A stretch of 64,000 nucleotides of DNA from Noviherbaspirillum sp. Root189 (GCF_001428545.1 NZ_LMHZ01000089.1:90751-154750); one strand, 5' to 3'; positions 1-9,444 are shown, numbered from the stretch's first letter. Notes: a model not told the origin generated them from the letters alone. Program-made: numbers and translations.

Positions 1-176
1 CCGTATTGCTGAATAAAACCGATTAAACTCATAGTTTTGTCGTCGCTTTCCAAGATGGCTAGATAGAGCGCGTACGACTCAGGAAGTTGCATTGTTGCCC
101 ATTGTTACCTTAACGCCGGAATCATTCGATTCATTCCAAAGATTACAGGTTTTGCAACTTTCCGGGAGTTGCTAGT

Positions 177-1121
177 TTAGCGGGACAGATAACGAGCAGT
201 TTGCGAGGCACACAGTTCCACTGCGGCATTAGCTTCATCAATCACTCGACCCATCGTAATAAATCCATGAATCTGGCGTTCGAAGCAAATATGCGTTGCC
301 CGATTTCCCGATTCGCTCAGGCGTTGCGAGTACATCAAACCCTCATCACGCAACGGATCGTATCCTGCTGTCAGCACAATTGACGGCGGCAGGTTGGTCA
401 GGTCAGGATGCAATAACGGCGATGCGCGCCAGTCAAGGTCATGGGTCGCGTCGTCGATGTAATGATCATGGAAATACGTAATCGTATCGCTGGTCAGCAA
501 GTAACCCTGACCGTTGGTGGTATGTGACGGTGCGCCGCGGCGCATGTCAGTGGCAGGATAAATCAGGAGCTGGAAGGCGATCGGGACATCACCCGCGTCA
601 CGCAAGGCAATCGCAACGACAGCGGCGAGATTGCCCCCCGCACTATCGCCGCCTACGGCAAGCCGCGATGCATCCAGGCCCAGCTTAGGTGCTTCCTTGT
701 GAATCCAGCGGGTTGCCGCAATGCTGTCGTCCACCGCAGCAGGAAAGCGATGCTCGGGACCGAGTCGATAATCAACGGACACAATTGCGCACTTTGAAGC
801 GTTCGCAAGCTGTCGGCACAACGAATCATGCGTATCAAGGTCACCAATGACCCAGCCTCCGCCATGGAAGTACACCAGCACCGGCAGCAAGCCTCTATCC
901 ATGTCGCCACCAAGCGGTTTATAGAGGCGTAATGGAATCGCTCCATGTGGCCCTTCGGCCTGAAGGTTACGAACTTCCGCAACTTCGACGGGGTCTGGCT
1001 GGGTAAAGCCGCGCCGTTCACGGTAGAAGGTACGTGCATCGGTGACGCTGAGCGTGTGCGTTGCTGGTACGCCGCGTTGTTCAATGAGATCGAGAAGCGC
1101 TTTTGCCTGTGGATGCAACAT
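177..1121 (-). CDS. Alpha/beta hydrolase, hormone-sensitive lipase (HSL) family esterase
   Basis: A 314-residue esterase of the HSL/GDXG family, expected to hydrolyse short-chain carboxylic esters. The oxyanion-hole motif HGGGW is at residues 86-90, the nucleophile Ser160 sits in GDSAGG, and the acid and base of the triad are probably Asp255 (YDPLRDEG) and His285 (IHGF). Length is normal for the family. There is no signal peptide, so it should be cytoplasmic. The ATG at 1121 is preceded by AAGGAG at good spacing, which fixes the start. It stands alone, with a Rho-independent terminator upstream at 1255-1281 isolating it. The natural substrate cannot be read from the sequence. Confidence 0.9.
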   Translation of the reverse strand: MLHPQAKALLDLIEQRGVPATHTLSVTDARTFYRERRGFTQPDPVEVAEVRNLQAEGPHGAIPLRLYKPLGGDMDRGLLPVLVYFHGGGWVIGDLDTHDSLCRQLANASKCAIVSVDYRLGPEHRFPAAVDDSIAATRWIHKEAPKLGLDASRLAVGGDSAGGNLAAVVAIALRDAGDVPIAFQLLIYPATDMRRGAPSHTTNGQGYLLTSDTITYFHDHYIDDATHDLDWRASPLLHPDLTNLPPSIVLTAGYDPLRDEGLMYSQRLSESGNRATHICFERQIHGFITMGRVIDEANAAVELCASQTARYLSR

Positions 1122-1254
1122 GTTGTCTCCTTAAATTGTCCGCTACTCTGTCGGCGCGTAGCGCTTGCAAGTATAGGACCCGATGGAAAATTTTGCAGGA
1201 GGCTGGATTGAAGGTCTTGCAATCAGTCGCAGCCTCATAATAAGGCCAAAAAAA

Positions 1255-1281
1255 AGCCCGCAAACAAAACCTTTGCGGGCT
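1255..1281 (-). terminator. Rho-independent terminator (minus strand)
   Basis: AGCCCGCAAA (1255-1264) pairs with TTTGCGGGCT (1272-1281). On the minus strand the hairpin is followed by a run of eight T. No recognisable gene feeds into it on that strand, so it either insulates the esterase gene or ends a small RNA from the 1282-1530 gap. Confidence 0.75.
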
Positions 1282-1450
1282 AAGCTTTTTCAAGCAAGAG
1301 AGGAGACAATCAGGATGCTACGCTGCTTTCATTGTGAAAGCCTGACAAGCAGCTGACACCACGGTGACTATGAATACATAGCCTAAAAAGGCCTGTCGCG
1401 TCAGCAATGGTATGCCGCCGTTGTCAAAAATACGCCTTAGGATTTGTGGA
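1282..1450 (-). ncRNA. Possible small RNA in the gap before the tRNA gene (weak)
   Basis: This stretch has no convincing open reading frame. Read on the minus strand it contains a local hairpin (GCTTTC 1325-1330 with GAAAGC 1336-1341) and then runs into the strong terminator at 1255-1281. A terminator with no upstream gene plus internal structure suggests a small transcript. I see no clear sigma-70 promoter, so the call and the 5' end are only tentative. Confidence 0.2.
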
Positions 1451-1536
1451 ATACCCTACACAGGATCGAAGTCGTTTCGTCATTTGGCAAAGATCAAGAA
1501 CGGCCAACGGGATCTGATTACACTAATAATCACGAT

Positions 1537-1612
1537 GCCGGCTTAGCTCATCTGGTAGAGCGGTTCAACTGTAATGAACAGGTGGGGGGTTCGAGGCCTT
1601 CAGCTGGCACCA
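1537..1612 (+). tRNA. tRNA-Thr (anticodon TGT), with a divergent T arm
   Basis: A 76-nt cloverleaf can be drawn: acceptor GCCGGCT/AGCTGGC (one G-U), D stem GCTC/GAGC, anticodon stem GTTCA/TGAAC with loop ACTGTAA giving anticodon TGT, T loop TTCGAGG, discriminator A and an encoded CCA (1610-1612). The T stem GGGGG/CCTTC has two G-U pairs and the last two loop bases are both G, unlike the usual TTCGATT. It may be a second, decaying copy. A terminator follows directly. Confidence 0.75.
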
Positions 1613-1624
1613 GATATTCAGTAA

Positions 1625-1658
1625 AAAAGGGTTGCGACTTCCTTGTCGCAACCCTTTT
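1625..1658. terminator. Bidirectional terminator between the tRNA gene and tctA
   Basis: A perfect 14-bp stem AAAAGGGTTGCGAC / GTCGCAACCCTTTT with a 6-nt loop. T runs are present on both strands, so it can end the tRNA transcript rightwards and the tctBA transcript leftwards. Confidence 0.85.
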
Positions 1659-1753
1659 CATTTCTTGCTATGCAGTGTCTGGCGATATGCGACGACGTAT
1701 ACAAGCTCGTCCGGATAATCCACCTGTCTTTGCGAAAGGCTGAGCCGGGCTTA

Positions 1754-3253
1754 TCACTCCACAAACGCCTCTTCACGTTTCTGGCGCAAGGAAGGCAGCA
1801 ACACCACCGCAAGGGCAAGCGCCGACATCACCAGCATGGTGGCGCTGATCGGCCGCTGCAGGAAAACTAACGGATCGCTGCGCGACAACAACAGTGAGCG
1901 ACGCAGATATTCTTCCATCATCGGCCCGATAATGAAGGCCAGCATCATCGGTGCGGCTTCCATCTTAAGCTTGGCGCAGATATAGCCGGCCAGGCCAAAG
2001 CCCGCCATCAGGAACACATCGAATTCGCTGTTGTTCAGACTGAACACACCGATGGCGCAGAACACCAGGATGCCAGGGAACAGGAAGTGGTACGGCACCA
2101 TGATCATGCGCACCCACAAGCCGATCATCGGCAGATTCAGCACGACCAGGAAGAAGTTACCAATCCACATCGAGGCGATGATGCCCCAGAACAGGGTAGG
2201 CTGTTCCGTCATTACCGCAGGTCCCGGCTGAATGCCCTGGATGATCATTGCACCAATCATCAGCGCCATCACTGGATTCGATGGGATGCCAAGCGTGAGC
2301 ATCGGGATGAAGGATGTCTGTGCACCGGCATTGTTGGCCGATTCCGGCGCAGCCACGCCTTCGATGGCGCCTTTGCCGAACTGTGCCGAATTCTTCGACA
2401 CCTTCTTCTCGATCGAATAAGCAGCAAACGACGAGAGCATCGCGCCACCGCCGGGCAGGATGCCCAATGCCGAGCCGAGGACAGTGCCGCGCAGGACTGG
2501 GGCGACCATGCGTTTGAAGTCGTCCTTGTTCGGCATGAGGCTGCCGACTTTCATCGACAGCATCGAGCGCGTCTCTTCATTGTCCAGATTGGAGATGATT
2601 TCTCCAAGGCCGAACATACCCATGGCAACGACGACGAAGTTAATACCGTCGGCGAGTTGCGGCACATCGAAGGTATAGCGCGGCGTGCCTGAATTGACGT
2701 CGGTGCCGATCAGGCCCAGCAGGAGACCGACAATGATCATGCCAATCGCGCGCAGCAGCGAACCGTGCGCCAGCACCACCGAGGCCACCAGGCCCAGCAC
2801 CATCAGTGAAAAGTATTCGGCAGGGCCAAACTTCAATGCCAGTTCTGCCAGCGGGGGCGCAAACATGGCAAGCAGAAAGGTGGCGACTGTCCCGGCGAAG
2901 AAGGAACCGAGAGCGGCGGTGGCAAGTGCCTTACCCGCCCGACCCTGGCGCGCCATCTGGTAGCCGTCGATGGCGGTGACCACCGACGATGATTCTCCCG
3001 GCAGGTTGACCAGAATCGCGGTGGTGGAACCGCCGTACTGCGCGCCGTAATAAATGCCCGACAACATGATCAGCGAAGCGATCGGGGGCAGCGAGAAGGT
3101 GGCAGGCAATAACATCGCGATGGTTGCTACCGGGCCAAGACCGGGCAGCACACCAATGGCCGTACCGAGAAACACGCCGATCAGGCAATACAGCAGGTTA
3201 TTGAGCGACAGCGCGGTTTCGAAACCGAGTGCAAGATGACTGAGGATTTCCAT
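1754..3253 (-). CDS. tctA: Tripartite tricarboxylate transporter, large membrane subunit TctA
   Basis: A 499-residue, very hydrophobic protein with about a dozen membrane segments, the size of TctA-family permeases. It carries the family's glycine-rich motifs ([13 protein letters not shown] near the N-terminus and a GGGAMLS stretch mid-protein). TctA forms the proton- or sodium-driven pore of the TTT family, taking up citrate-like or other carboxylates handed over by a periplasmic TctC/Bug protein. It lies 9 bp downstream of tctB and divergent from the tctDE regulatory genes. No tctC lies next to it, so the substrate is unknown; an aromatic or dicarboxylic acid is as possible as citrate. Confidence 0.93.
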   Translation of the reverse strand: MEILSHLALGFETALSLNNLLYCLIGVFLGTAIGVLPGLGPVATIAMLLPATFSLPPIASLIMLSGIYYGAQYGGSTTAILVNLPGESSSVVTAIDGYQMARQGRAGKALATAALGSFFAGTVATFLLAMFAPPLAELALKFGPAEYFSLMVLGLVASVVLAHGSLLRAIGMIIVGLLLGLIGTDVNSGTPRYTFDVPQLADGINFVVVAMGMFGLGEIISNLDNEETRSMLSMKVGSLMPNKDDFKRMVAPVLRGTVLGSALGILPGGGAMLSSFAAYSIEKKVSKNSAQFGKGAIEGVAAPESANNAGAQTSFIPMLTLGIPSNPVMALMIGAMIIQGIQPGPAVMTEQPTLFWGIIASMWIGNFFLVVLNLPMIGLWVRMIMVPYHFLFPGILVFCAIGVFSLNNSEFDVFLMAGFGLAGYICAKLKMEAAPMMLAFIIGPMMEEYLRRSLLLSRSDPLVFLQRPISATMLVMSALALAVVLLPSLRQKREEAFVE

Positions 3254-3262
3254 GGTAGTTCC

Positions 3263-3736
3263 TTAATATCCAAACCAGGAGCCGAGGATCGGCATTGGCA
3301 GGCCAAGCCCTACCACGAAGACCAGGGCGCTGAACGCCGCGAGGCCAACCGCCACAGTGAGGAACGGCAGTACACGGAATTTCTGGCTTGCGAAGCCGCT
3401 CAGCATCACCAGGACGATGACGGCAATTACCAGCCCGGCGCCGCGGATCAGCAGGCCGAACAACACGACGGCCACGAGAATAATGAGGAGATTCTTGATC
3501 GCGATGCGCTCAATCGGTTCGCCGGAGCGGAACATCGACCGACCGACCGAAATGGCACCAATCACTGCAAGTAATCCGCCGAGAAAGCTAGGGAAGTATG
3601 CAGGGCCCATTCGGCCCGCGCTTCCCATTGCATATTCGCGACCGATCAGGACTGCGGCAAGTCCGAGAACAAGAAAAATGACACCCGACCAGAAATCCTG
3701 GGGGTTCCTTATGAAGTTAGGCACACCGGTCTCCAA
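3263..3736 (-). CDS. tctB: Tripartite tricarboxylate transporter, small membrane subunit TctB
   Basis: A 157-residue protein with about four membrane segments, matching TctB, the small partner of TctA. The N-terminal IRNPQDFWSGVIFLVLGL stretch is typical of the family. No ATG is in a suitable place: the best start is the TTG at 3736, nine bases behind an AGGA Shine-Dalgarno sequence; the next Met would remove the first membrane helix. It is the first gene of a two-gene tctB-tctA unit. The usual tctC in front of it is missing. Confidence 0.88.
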   Translation of the reverse strand: METGVPNFIRNPQDFWSGVIFLVLGLAAVLIGREYAMGSAGRMGPAYFPSFLGGLLAVIGAISVGRSMFRSGEPIERIAIKNLLIILVAVVLFGLLIRGAGLVIAVIVLVMLSGFASQKFRVLPFLTVAVGLAAFSALVFVVGLGLPMPILGSWFGY

Positions 3737-4142
3737 TGTTGTTAATCCTGCCTTCGTTGAGGAGGATAGGTTTTAAAATTGCATCGCACAGTCGTACGCG
3801 ATCGCATTGAACCGCTTCAAAACGCGGCCGGCAAAACCCGCCGGTTTCCGAACGTCTTTACCTGCCTGCGTCTCAATGGGATTCAGCCTTTTGCACACGA
3901 CACTATCCGGCGATACGCTCCTGGGAGCCGTGACTATAAGTACCGCTGCTGTCAGCAACCTGAAGAATTCCTGACAACAAGCTGACATGGGGTGGGTCTT
4001 CACTAAGGAAAATATTTCTTCAAGGGCCCGCATTGCCCGATTTTCCAATACCATTAGCCGCAAGAGAAAACCTTATCCAATCCAGGACGCGCTATGACAT
4101 GCACAACGGTAGTGCGATGGATGTAACCGAACGTTAACAACA
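3737..4142. promoter_or_regulatory. Divergent tctB / tctD control region with TGACA repeats
   Basis: A 406-bp gap between divergently transcribed tctBA and tctDE with no convincing gene. It holds two TGACA direct repeats exactly 11 bp apart (3972-3976 and 3983-3987), the one-turn phasing typical of OmpR-family regulators such as TctD, and a GCTGTCAGC palindrome about 20 bp upstream. A GCCGGC/GCCGG hairpin lies in what would be the tctB leader. The assignment to TctD is inferred from position and spacing. Confidence 0.4.
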
Positions 4143-4811
4143 ATGCATGTTTTACTGGTAGAAGACGACGCGGTGCTCGCCGATGGCATCTCCCGTATCC
4201 TCAAGGGCTACGGGATGGTGGTCGATGTGACGTCCAATGGTTCGGATGCCGATGCACTACTCAAACGCAGTGAACTGGCGGTCGTGGTGCTCGACATCGG
4301 GCTGCCGGGCATTGATGGCTTTGAAGTTGTCCGCCGCCTTCGGGCGCGGGGAAGCAATGTTCCGGTACTACTGCTTACCGCGCGCGACGCCATCGAGGAT
4401 CGGGTAAGGGGTCTTGAACTCGGCGCCGACGATTACCTGGTGAAGCCTTTTGCCGCGCCAGAACTGGCCGCACGCATCCGCGCCCTGGTCCGGCGCAGCA
4501 GTCCACGCCCATCGGAGCTGCAATTGATGGGGCTGACGCTCGACATGCATGCGAAGCGCGCGAGGGTTAACGACAAAGTGATCGAATTGTCAGCGCGAGA
4601 GTGGGCAGTGCTGGAATACCTGCTACAGCAAGCAACCCGAGTCGTGTCGAAAGAACAGATCCTGGATGCCATCCTTCCCTGGGGTGAAGAGCTTACCCTG
4701 AATGCGGTCGAGGTGTATGTTTCGCGCATCCGCATCAAGATCGCGGGAGCGGGAATCGTGATCCGGACCATACGCGGCTTCGGCTACATGCTCGACGCGA
4801 GCAAGGAATGA
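4143..4811 (+). CDS. tctD: OmpR-family response regulator TctD
   Basis: A 222-residue DNA-binding response regulator. The receiver domain (about 1-115) has the acidic pocket VEDD near the N-terminus, phospho-acceptor Asp51 in VVVLDIGLPG and the conserved Lys in LVKPF. The C-terminal half is a winged helix of the OmpR/PhoB type, ending in RTIRGFGYML. It overlaps the kinase gene tctE by 4 bp and lies divergent from tctBA, so it most likely turns on the transporter when its substrate is present. The ATG start lacks a strong Shine-Dalgarno sequence. Confidence 0.9.
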   Translation: MHVLLVEDDAVLADGISRILKGYGMVVDVTSNGSDADALLKRSELAVVVLDIGLPGIDGFEVVRRLRARGSNVPVLLLTARDAIEDRVRGLELGADDYLVKPFAAPELAARIRALVRRSSPRPSELQLMGLTLDMHAKRARVNDKVIELSAREWAVLEYLLQQATRVVSKEQILDAILPWGEELTLNAVEVYVSRIRIKIAGAGIVIRTIRGFGYMLDASKE

Positions 4812-6169
4812 CGACCAGCATCCGGGCGGACCTTCTGAAATGGCTGATCGCACCACTTTTTGTCATCAGTCTGGTCGGTGCCTTGCTGATTTATATGCTG
4901 GCGTGGTCACCTGCGCAAGATGCGCTTGATCGAAATCTGGTGGATACCGTGCATGACCTGAGTGAGCACATCGAGCTTGTCGATGGAAAGATCACGCTGA
5001 ATCTTTCGGATCAGGCGGAACGCATGTTGCGCGTCAATCAGACGGATTCGGTGTTTTACGCAGTGCGGGACCTCGCCGGCGTCACCTTGGCCGGTGATAC
5101 GGATTTTCCACCCTTTCTTCTCTTCGCCGGCAGAAATAATGAGCCGATTGCCTACATGGCCAATCTACGGGATCTGCATGTCCGTGTCGTTGCAATGAAG
5201 GTCGTGGTGGCGGGAGAGCATCTATGGATCGGCGTTGCGGAAACCCTCACTGCGCGGCGACAGATTCAGTCGCGCATCCTGTTTGCCCTGATCGGACTGG
5301 AAACCATATTGTTCATCGCGTCACTGGCAATCGTATGGTTTGCGGTCACTGAAGGTCTCTTTCCTTTACAAAAAATCCGTAGTCGTCTCGACACGCGTCA
5401 TGTCAATGATCTGGCACCAACCGAAGAGCACGATATGCCGGCTGAATTACGTCCACTGGTGCGCGCGATCAACGGCCTGCTGGCGCGCGCGCAAGACGAT
5501 AGCCGCGCCCGACAGTCCTTCCTTGCCGACATTGCACATCAGTTGCGCACGCCGCTCGCAGGTTTCAAGACTCAGCTTGAGCTACTGCGCACGAGCCATG
5601 GATTGAGCCGGGAAGCAGAACAATCGGCACAACTCATGACAGACTCTGTCAACAGGATGATCCGGCAGACCAATCAATTGTTGTCGCTGGCGCGTGCCGA
5701 GCCGGGACAGGTTGAAAACAGGCGTTTCGAGATTGTCGAACTCGACAAATTGATGACGGAGTCGATCCAATATTTTGTGCAGGAAGCAGACAAGAAGAAT
5801 ATTGATATTGGTTTCGAACTGCAGCCGGCCAGAATCATGGGGGATCGCTTTCTGTTGCGCGATCTGATTGAAAACCTCGTCGACAATGCCGTGCGCTATT
5901 GTTACGCCAACGGCAGAATCACGGTGAAGTGTTTTCAGGAAATCGACATCGTGACAATCGTGGTTGAAGATTCAGGTCCCGGCGTGCCCGTGGCAGACCG
6001 GGAAAAGATATTCAAGCGTTTCATACGTCTGGACGATAAAACCAGCGGTACAGGACTGGGGCTTGCGATCGTGCATGACATCGCGAAAATCCACGATGCC
6101 AGTATCGTGGTTGACACCGGCCCGGAGGGCAAGGGTACGCGCTTTGCCGTGCACTTCAAGACAGCATGA
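4808..6169 (+). CDS. tctE: Sensor histidine kinase TctE
   Basis: A 453-residue membrane sensor kinase. Transmembrane helices at about 12-32 and 157-180 flank a periplasmic domain of some 120 residues of the TctE/2CSK_N type. A HAMP-like linker follows, then the dimerisation domain with His244 in DIAHQLRTPL, and an ATPase domain with N box (ENLVDNAVRY) and G boxes (GPGVP, GTGLGLAI). The start overlaps the tctD stop, so the two are translationally coupled. It probably senses the carboxylate imported by TctBA, or its binding protein. Confidence 0.92.
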   Translation: MTTSIRADLLKWLIAPLFVISLVGALLIYMLAWSPAQDALDRNLVDTVHDLSEHIELVDGKITLNLSDQAERMLRVNQTDSVFYAVRDLAGVTLAGDTDFPPFLLFAGRNNEPIAYMANLRDLHVRVVAMKVVVAGEHLWIGVAETLTARRQIQSRILFALIGLETILFIASLAIVWFAVTEGLFPLQKIRSRLDTRHVNDLAPTEEHDMPAELRPLVRAINGLLARAQDDSRARQSFLADIAHQLRTPLAGFKTQLELLRTSHGLSREAEQSAQLMTDSVNRMIRQTNQLLSLARAEPGQVENRRFEIVELDKLMTESIQYFVQEADKKNIDIGFELQPARIMGDRFLLRDLIENLVDNAVRYCYANGRITVKCFQEIDIVTIVVEDSGPGVPVADREKIFKRFIRLDDKTSGTGLGLAIVHDIAKIHDASIVVDTGPEGKGTRFAVHFKTA

Positions 6170-6172
6170 GGG

Positions 6173-6201
6173 AAAAAACCGCCCGGCTTTATGCCGGGCG
6201 G
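6173..6201 (-). terminator. Terminator of the DUF4142 gene
   Basis: CCGCCCGGC (6179-6187) pairs with GCCGGGCGG (6193-6201). On the minus strand the hairpin is followed by TTTTTT, so it ends the DUF4142 transcript immediately past its stop codon. Confidence 0.85.
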
Positions 6202-6229
6202 CCAGTCCTTGTTTCGCCTCTTGCTTGAC

Positions 6230-8281
6230 TCAGGTACCAGTTGTTGCAGTGTCAGTTACAGCGGTGTCAGTCGCTGCACCATCGGTTGCAGTGGTAGTGG
6301 TATCCGCAGCGGATCCTGTACCGGAGGTGGGAGTATCGGTACCAGTAGTACCCGTCGCGCCTGCATCAGCACCGGCTGTGGTGTCCGCATCAGCACCGGT
6401 TGTGGCGCCTGTACCGGTTTCTGTCGTGCCGGTTCCGGTAGTGTCGGTAGGCCCGGTCGTTCCAGTCGAGTTCGGGATCGTTGAGCTACCTCCAACGCTT
6501 GCGCTGATTGTTTGCGATTGCGTCAGGTGTCCCTGCAGTATTGGCAGAGTCGACTGTGCAAACTGTTTCTGTTCGGGGTCGGTTTCATTCTGCGCACGAT
6601 CCGTGAACAAGTTGACAGTAGCCGTATGGGCTTCCACATTCGTCGTCATGTAAGCACGGTCGAACTCTTCACCGCTCAGGGGCCAGAGGGTACGGAACGC
6701 TAGAACCGCTTCTGCGGGCAGGACTTCCGGCAGCCGGACATTTTCTTGCGCTGCCAATGTGGCTACCAGTGCGTTGGCATTGGCATGGTCAGTAATCATT
6801 TGCTGTGCAAATGAAAGAACCGCCGCGTTAGTTGCCCTTGGTATGGTTGCTGGACTCTGGGCTTGGCCCTGTGGTGCGCCTGTGCCTGTAGTTGTACCTG
6901 TGCCCGTGGCGGTGGCTCCGGCGTCGCTCGGTGCCGCTGGTTGGGATGATGTCGCGAGTTTAGCCAGCAGAATTTCAGTGATGTTGCCCTGATAGGCCGA
7001 AACCAGGAACGATGCGCTTAGCGTTTGATAGAGTTGCTTGGCACTGTCAAAGTGCATTGTCAGCCGAGGCAGGGACTCTGTTGCCAATGCCCGTACTTCA
7101 GCATCGGCTCCCGATTGGGACTGTATCGTCGTGGCGTTCACGTCGGCAAGATGAACGATGACGTTGTGGCTCATATACGCCTTGTCGAAGTCGTTGCCAG
7201 TAAGCTGCAACAAGCTGTTCTGTACAATCTGATGTTCGGCCGGCAATGCGGTCGCGGCATTGTCGGCCGGGAGAGTGACACCTTTCGCAGTCGCCAGGGT
7301 TTTAATCGTGTTGTTCAGCGCGGTATGTTCGTTCACCATCATCGTTGCAAATGCCTTCACTTCGGCATTGCTTGCCTTCTGCGCGGCGAGCTGTCCTAGC
7401 GCGATTTCAGCCAGTCCATCTTCATACGCGGCAAGGAGATAGGCGGCGGGATCGATCGAGCCGCTGATTTCCTTAGCCAGCAGTAAATGTGTATTGAGCA
7501 CAGGTAATGCGTTCATGGCAAAGGTTTGCGTCTGCGTTTGCGCAGCGCTGGTCGCAGTGGCGGGGCCGGCCCCGGCTGTCGGTGTAGCTGTCAGGCTGCT
7601 CGGTGTTGTCGTTCCAGTGCCGGTGGTAGTGCCTGTACCAGTTGTACCAGTTGTACCAGTAGCACCAGTCGTCCCTGTCCCAGTAGCCGTGAGTGTCGAA
7701 TTCAGGTTTGCCTGCTGCTGGAATAGCGCAAGGTCCTGGCGATGTGCACCGAGATGATGTTGCATGTACAGCCGATCAAAATCGGCTGCTTGTACAGAAG
7801 TCAGTGATGTCAGCAACGCCGCATCCTCCGCATTTGCAGCTGACGGCAAAGCAATGGCATTGGCCTGTGCAAGCTGCGAGAGCGTTGCCTTCATTTGCGT
7901 ATGGTGGTCAATTAGCGTCTGCGCAAAACGACGTACATCCGGATTCGTTGCGCGTTGTAACGCTAATTGAGCGAGCTGCAATTCGCCAACTCCCGATTGG
8001 TATACTTCAGAAAGGAAAGAACTGCCTGGATTAGCATTGTCAGTTGTATCGAAGTTAGCAACTGGTGGCGTTGTAGCAGCCGGTGTTGGCGGAGCAGCTG
8101 ATGGAGCAGGTGTGGTATCTGTCGCGCCTGGCGTTGCCCCTGTCGTTATAGCTGAATCTGCGGGAGTAGCGCCGGCAGCTGGAGTATTAGTCTGCGCATT
8201 CGCGACCGTTGCATCATCGTTATTGTCTCCGCCGCAAGCTGCAAGAAACGCCGTCAACACGATAGGTATCACCTTTTTCAT
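6230..8281 (-). CDS. Lipoprotein with three DUF4142 domains and Gly/Thr-rich linkers
   Basis: A 683-residue secreted lipoprotein. The N-terminus is a lipoprotein signal with lipobox LAAC, giving a lipidated Cys16. DUF4142 domains are ferritin-like four-helix bundles, and the repeated pattern (a helix such as SGVGELQLAQLALQRATNP, then HHTQM or NEHTA and later DFDRLYMQHH) occurs three times, at about residues 85-190, 275-390 and 425-610. The domains are joined by long, almost pure Gly/Thr/Ala linkers (TGTTGTG-like), and the C-terminal 70 residues are the same low-complexity type. Single-domain DUF4142 proteins are common; a triple one is unusual. Function is unknown; membrane anchoring towards the periplasm or surface is likely. 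Confidence 0.85.
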   Translation of the reverse strand: MKKVIPIVLTAFLAACGGDNNDDATVANAQTNTPAAGATPADSAITTGATPGATDTTPAPSAAPPTPAATTPPVANFDTTDNANPGSSFLSEVYQSGVGELQLAQLALQRATNPDVRRFAQTLIDHHTQMKATLSQLAQANAIALPSAANAEDAALLTSLTSVQAADFDRLYMQHHLGAHRQDLALFQQQANLNSTLTATGTGTTGATGTTGTTGTGTTTGTGTTTPSSLTATPTAGAGPATATSAAQTQTQTFAMNALPVLNTHLLLAKEISGSIDPAAYLLAAYEDGLAEIALGQLAAQKASNAEVKAFATMMVNEHTALNNTIKTLATAKGVTLPADNAATALPAEHQIVQNSLLQLTGNDFDKAYMSHNVIVHLADVNATTIQSQSGADAEVRALATESLPRLTMHFDSAKQLYQTLSASFLVSAYQGNITEILLAKLATSSQPAAPSDAGATATGTGTTTGTGAPQGQAQSPATIPRATNAAVLSFAQQMITDHANANALVATLAAQENVRLPEVLPAEAVLAFRTLWPLSGEEFDRAYMTTNVEAHTATVNLFTDRAQNETDPEQKQFAQSTLPILQGHLTQSQTISASVGGSSTIPNSTGTTGPTDTTGTGTTETGTGATTGADADTTAGADAGATGTTGTDTPTSGTGSAADTTTTATDGAATDTAVTDTATTGT

Positions 8282-8536
8282 TACGAAATCTCCGAGGTAG
8301 AATCAATCAGGACGGTTTCGACGATAAGTAAATGACACATGTTTCAACGGATTCGCCTTCATTCCCTTTCGCTTGGTCTATATCAAACATCTTTGCAATG
8401 CACGAAATCAATCGACGACATGTGGAATCAAGTCACAAATGTGCTGGTACATGCCGGTATAGGCAAAGCGGCCAAAGCCCATGCTTACAGTGTGAATGCA
8501 AGGGGATATCCTCAACGATGTAACGATGCAGCCGCG
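8282..8536. other. Gap between DUF4142 gene and LysR gene
   Basis: A 255-bp non-coding stretch upstream of the DUF4142 lipoprotein gene and downstream of the LysR gene, both on the minus strand. It must carry the lipoprotein promoter; I see no strong consensus boxes, repeat or small gene. Confidence 0.4.
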
Positions 8537-9424
8537 TTACGACGTTTGCAAAGTACGCAAAAACTCTTCAAACGCCGGGGTGCGAAATCCTGCCCGAGTG
8601 ACCAGCAAGGTGTCGACCTCCATCAATGGTACTGCCTGCAATCGCAGTGGTTCGCTGCGCAGATCGAGCACCGACTGCGGTACGATGCCGACACACGAGC
8701 CCGAGGCGACACAGGCCAGAATCGCGTGATAGGAATTAACCGGAAGCACCCTGAGTTTTTGATCGGGTGTTGTTGTCGCGCCGGCGAACCAGTCTTCCGC
8801 GATTTCGCGATAGGTACATCCTTGCCCGAAGCCCGCAAGCGTCCGCACCTTTATCTTTTCAGGCGCGCTTACCGGCTCATGGTGTGCCGGCAGTACAAGC
8901 ATCAACTGTTCGGTGTACAAGCGGATCCAGTCGAGGTTCTCTTCTTTGACAGTATGGGCAAAGCTGCAGGATGGCAGGGCCGCCGGGTCCGCCACAAGCG
9001 CACAGTCCAGGCGGCGATCACGAACCGCATCAATCAGGTCTTCCGAGGTGCCGGTCGTAATTGCGAGACTTACTTCCGGCCAATGCGCGTGGAATGCTGC
9101 AAGAGGTTTCGGCAACCGCGTCGCGGCGGTACTCTCCATGGCGCCTATCCTGAGGGTGCCATGCGGCTGTCCGGGATGCAACGACTGCTTCGCCTCTTCG
9201 GCAAGCGAAAGCAGTTTGTCCGCATAACTAAGGAAACGCTTGCCTTCAGCGGTCAGCAGCATACGCTTGCCTTCACGCAAAAAAAGCGCCGCACCCAACT
9301 CTTCCTCAAGCTGCTTGATGCGTGTAGTGACGTTCGACTGCACACGGTCGAGAAGTTGCGCGGCGCGCGTGACGCTTTTCTCCTGCGCAACGGCACGAAA
9401 TATTTCGAGGACAGCCAGATCCAT
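8537..9424 (-). CDS. LysR-family transcriptional regulator
   Basis: A 295-residue LysR-type regulator. The N-terminal winged helix-turn-helix (about 1-60) contains the typical AVAQEKSVTRAAQLLDRVQS stretch, followed by a linker helix and a type 2 periplasmic-binding-fold effector domain. It is divergent from a nitronate monooxygenase gene with a 126-bp gap holding a dyad (9445-9471) of the kind LysR proteins bind. By this arrangement it probably controls that gene and itself. The effector is not evident. Confidence 0.9.
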   Translation of the reverse strand: MDLAVLEIFRAVAQEKSVTRAAQLLDRVQSNVTTRIKQLEEELGAALFLREGKRMLLTAEGKRFLSYADKLLSLAEEAKQSLHPGQPHGTLRIGAMESTAATRLPKPLAAFHAHWPEVSLAITTGTSEDLIDAVRDRRLDCALVADPAALPSCSFAHTVKEENLDWIRLYTEQLMLVLPAHHEPVSAPEKIKVRTLAGFGQGCTYREIAEDWFAGATTTPDQKLRVLPVNSYHAILACVASGSCVGIVPQSVLDLRSEPLRLQAVPLMEVDTLLVTRAGFRTPAFEEFLRTLQTS

Positions 9425-9444
9425 CGGATTTTTAATCTTAAAAA

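Noticed and set aside
1..32. A possible gene start on the minus strand running off the left edge (Met-Ser-Leu-Ile-Gly-Phe...)
   Set aside because: Only eleven codons are visible and there is no clear Shine-Dalgarno sequence.
3773..4063. A 96-codon frame in the tctB-tctD gap
   Set aside because: It covers the expected divergent promoters and has no recognisable features or ribosome binding site.
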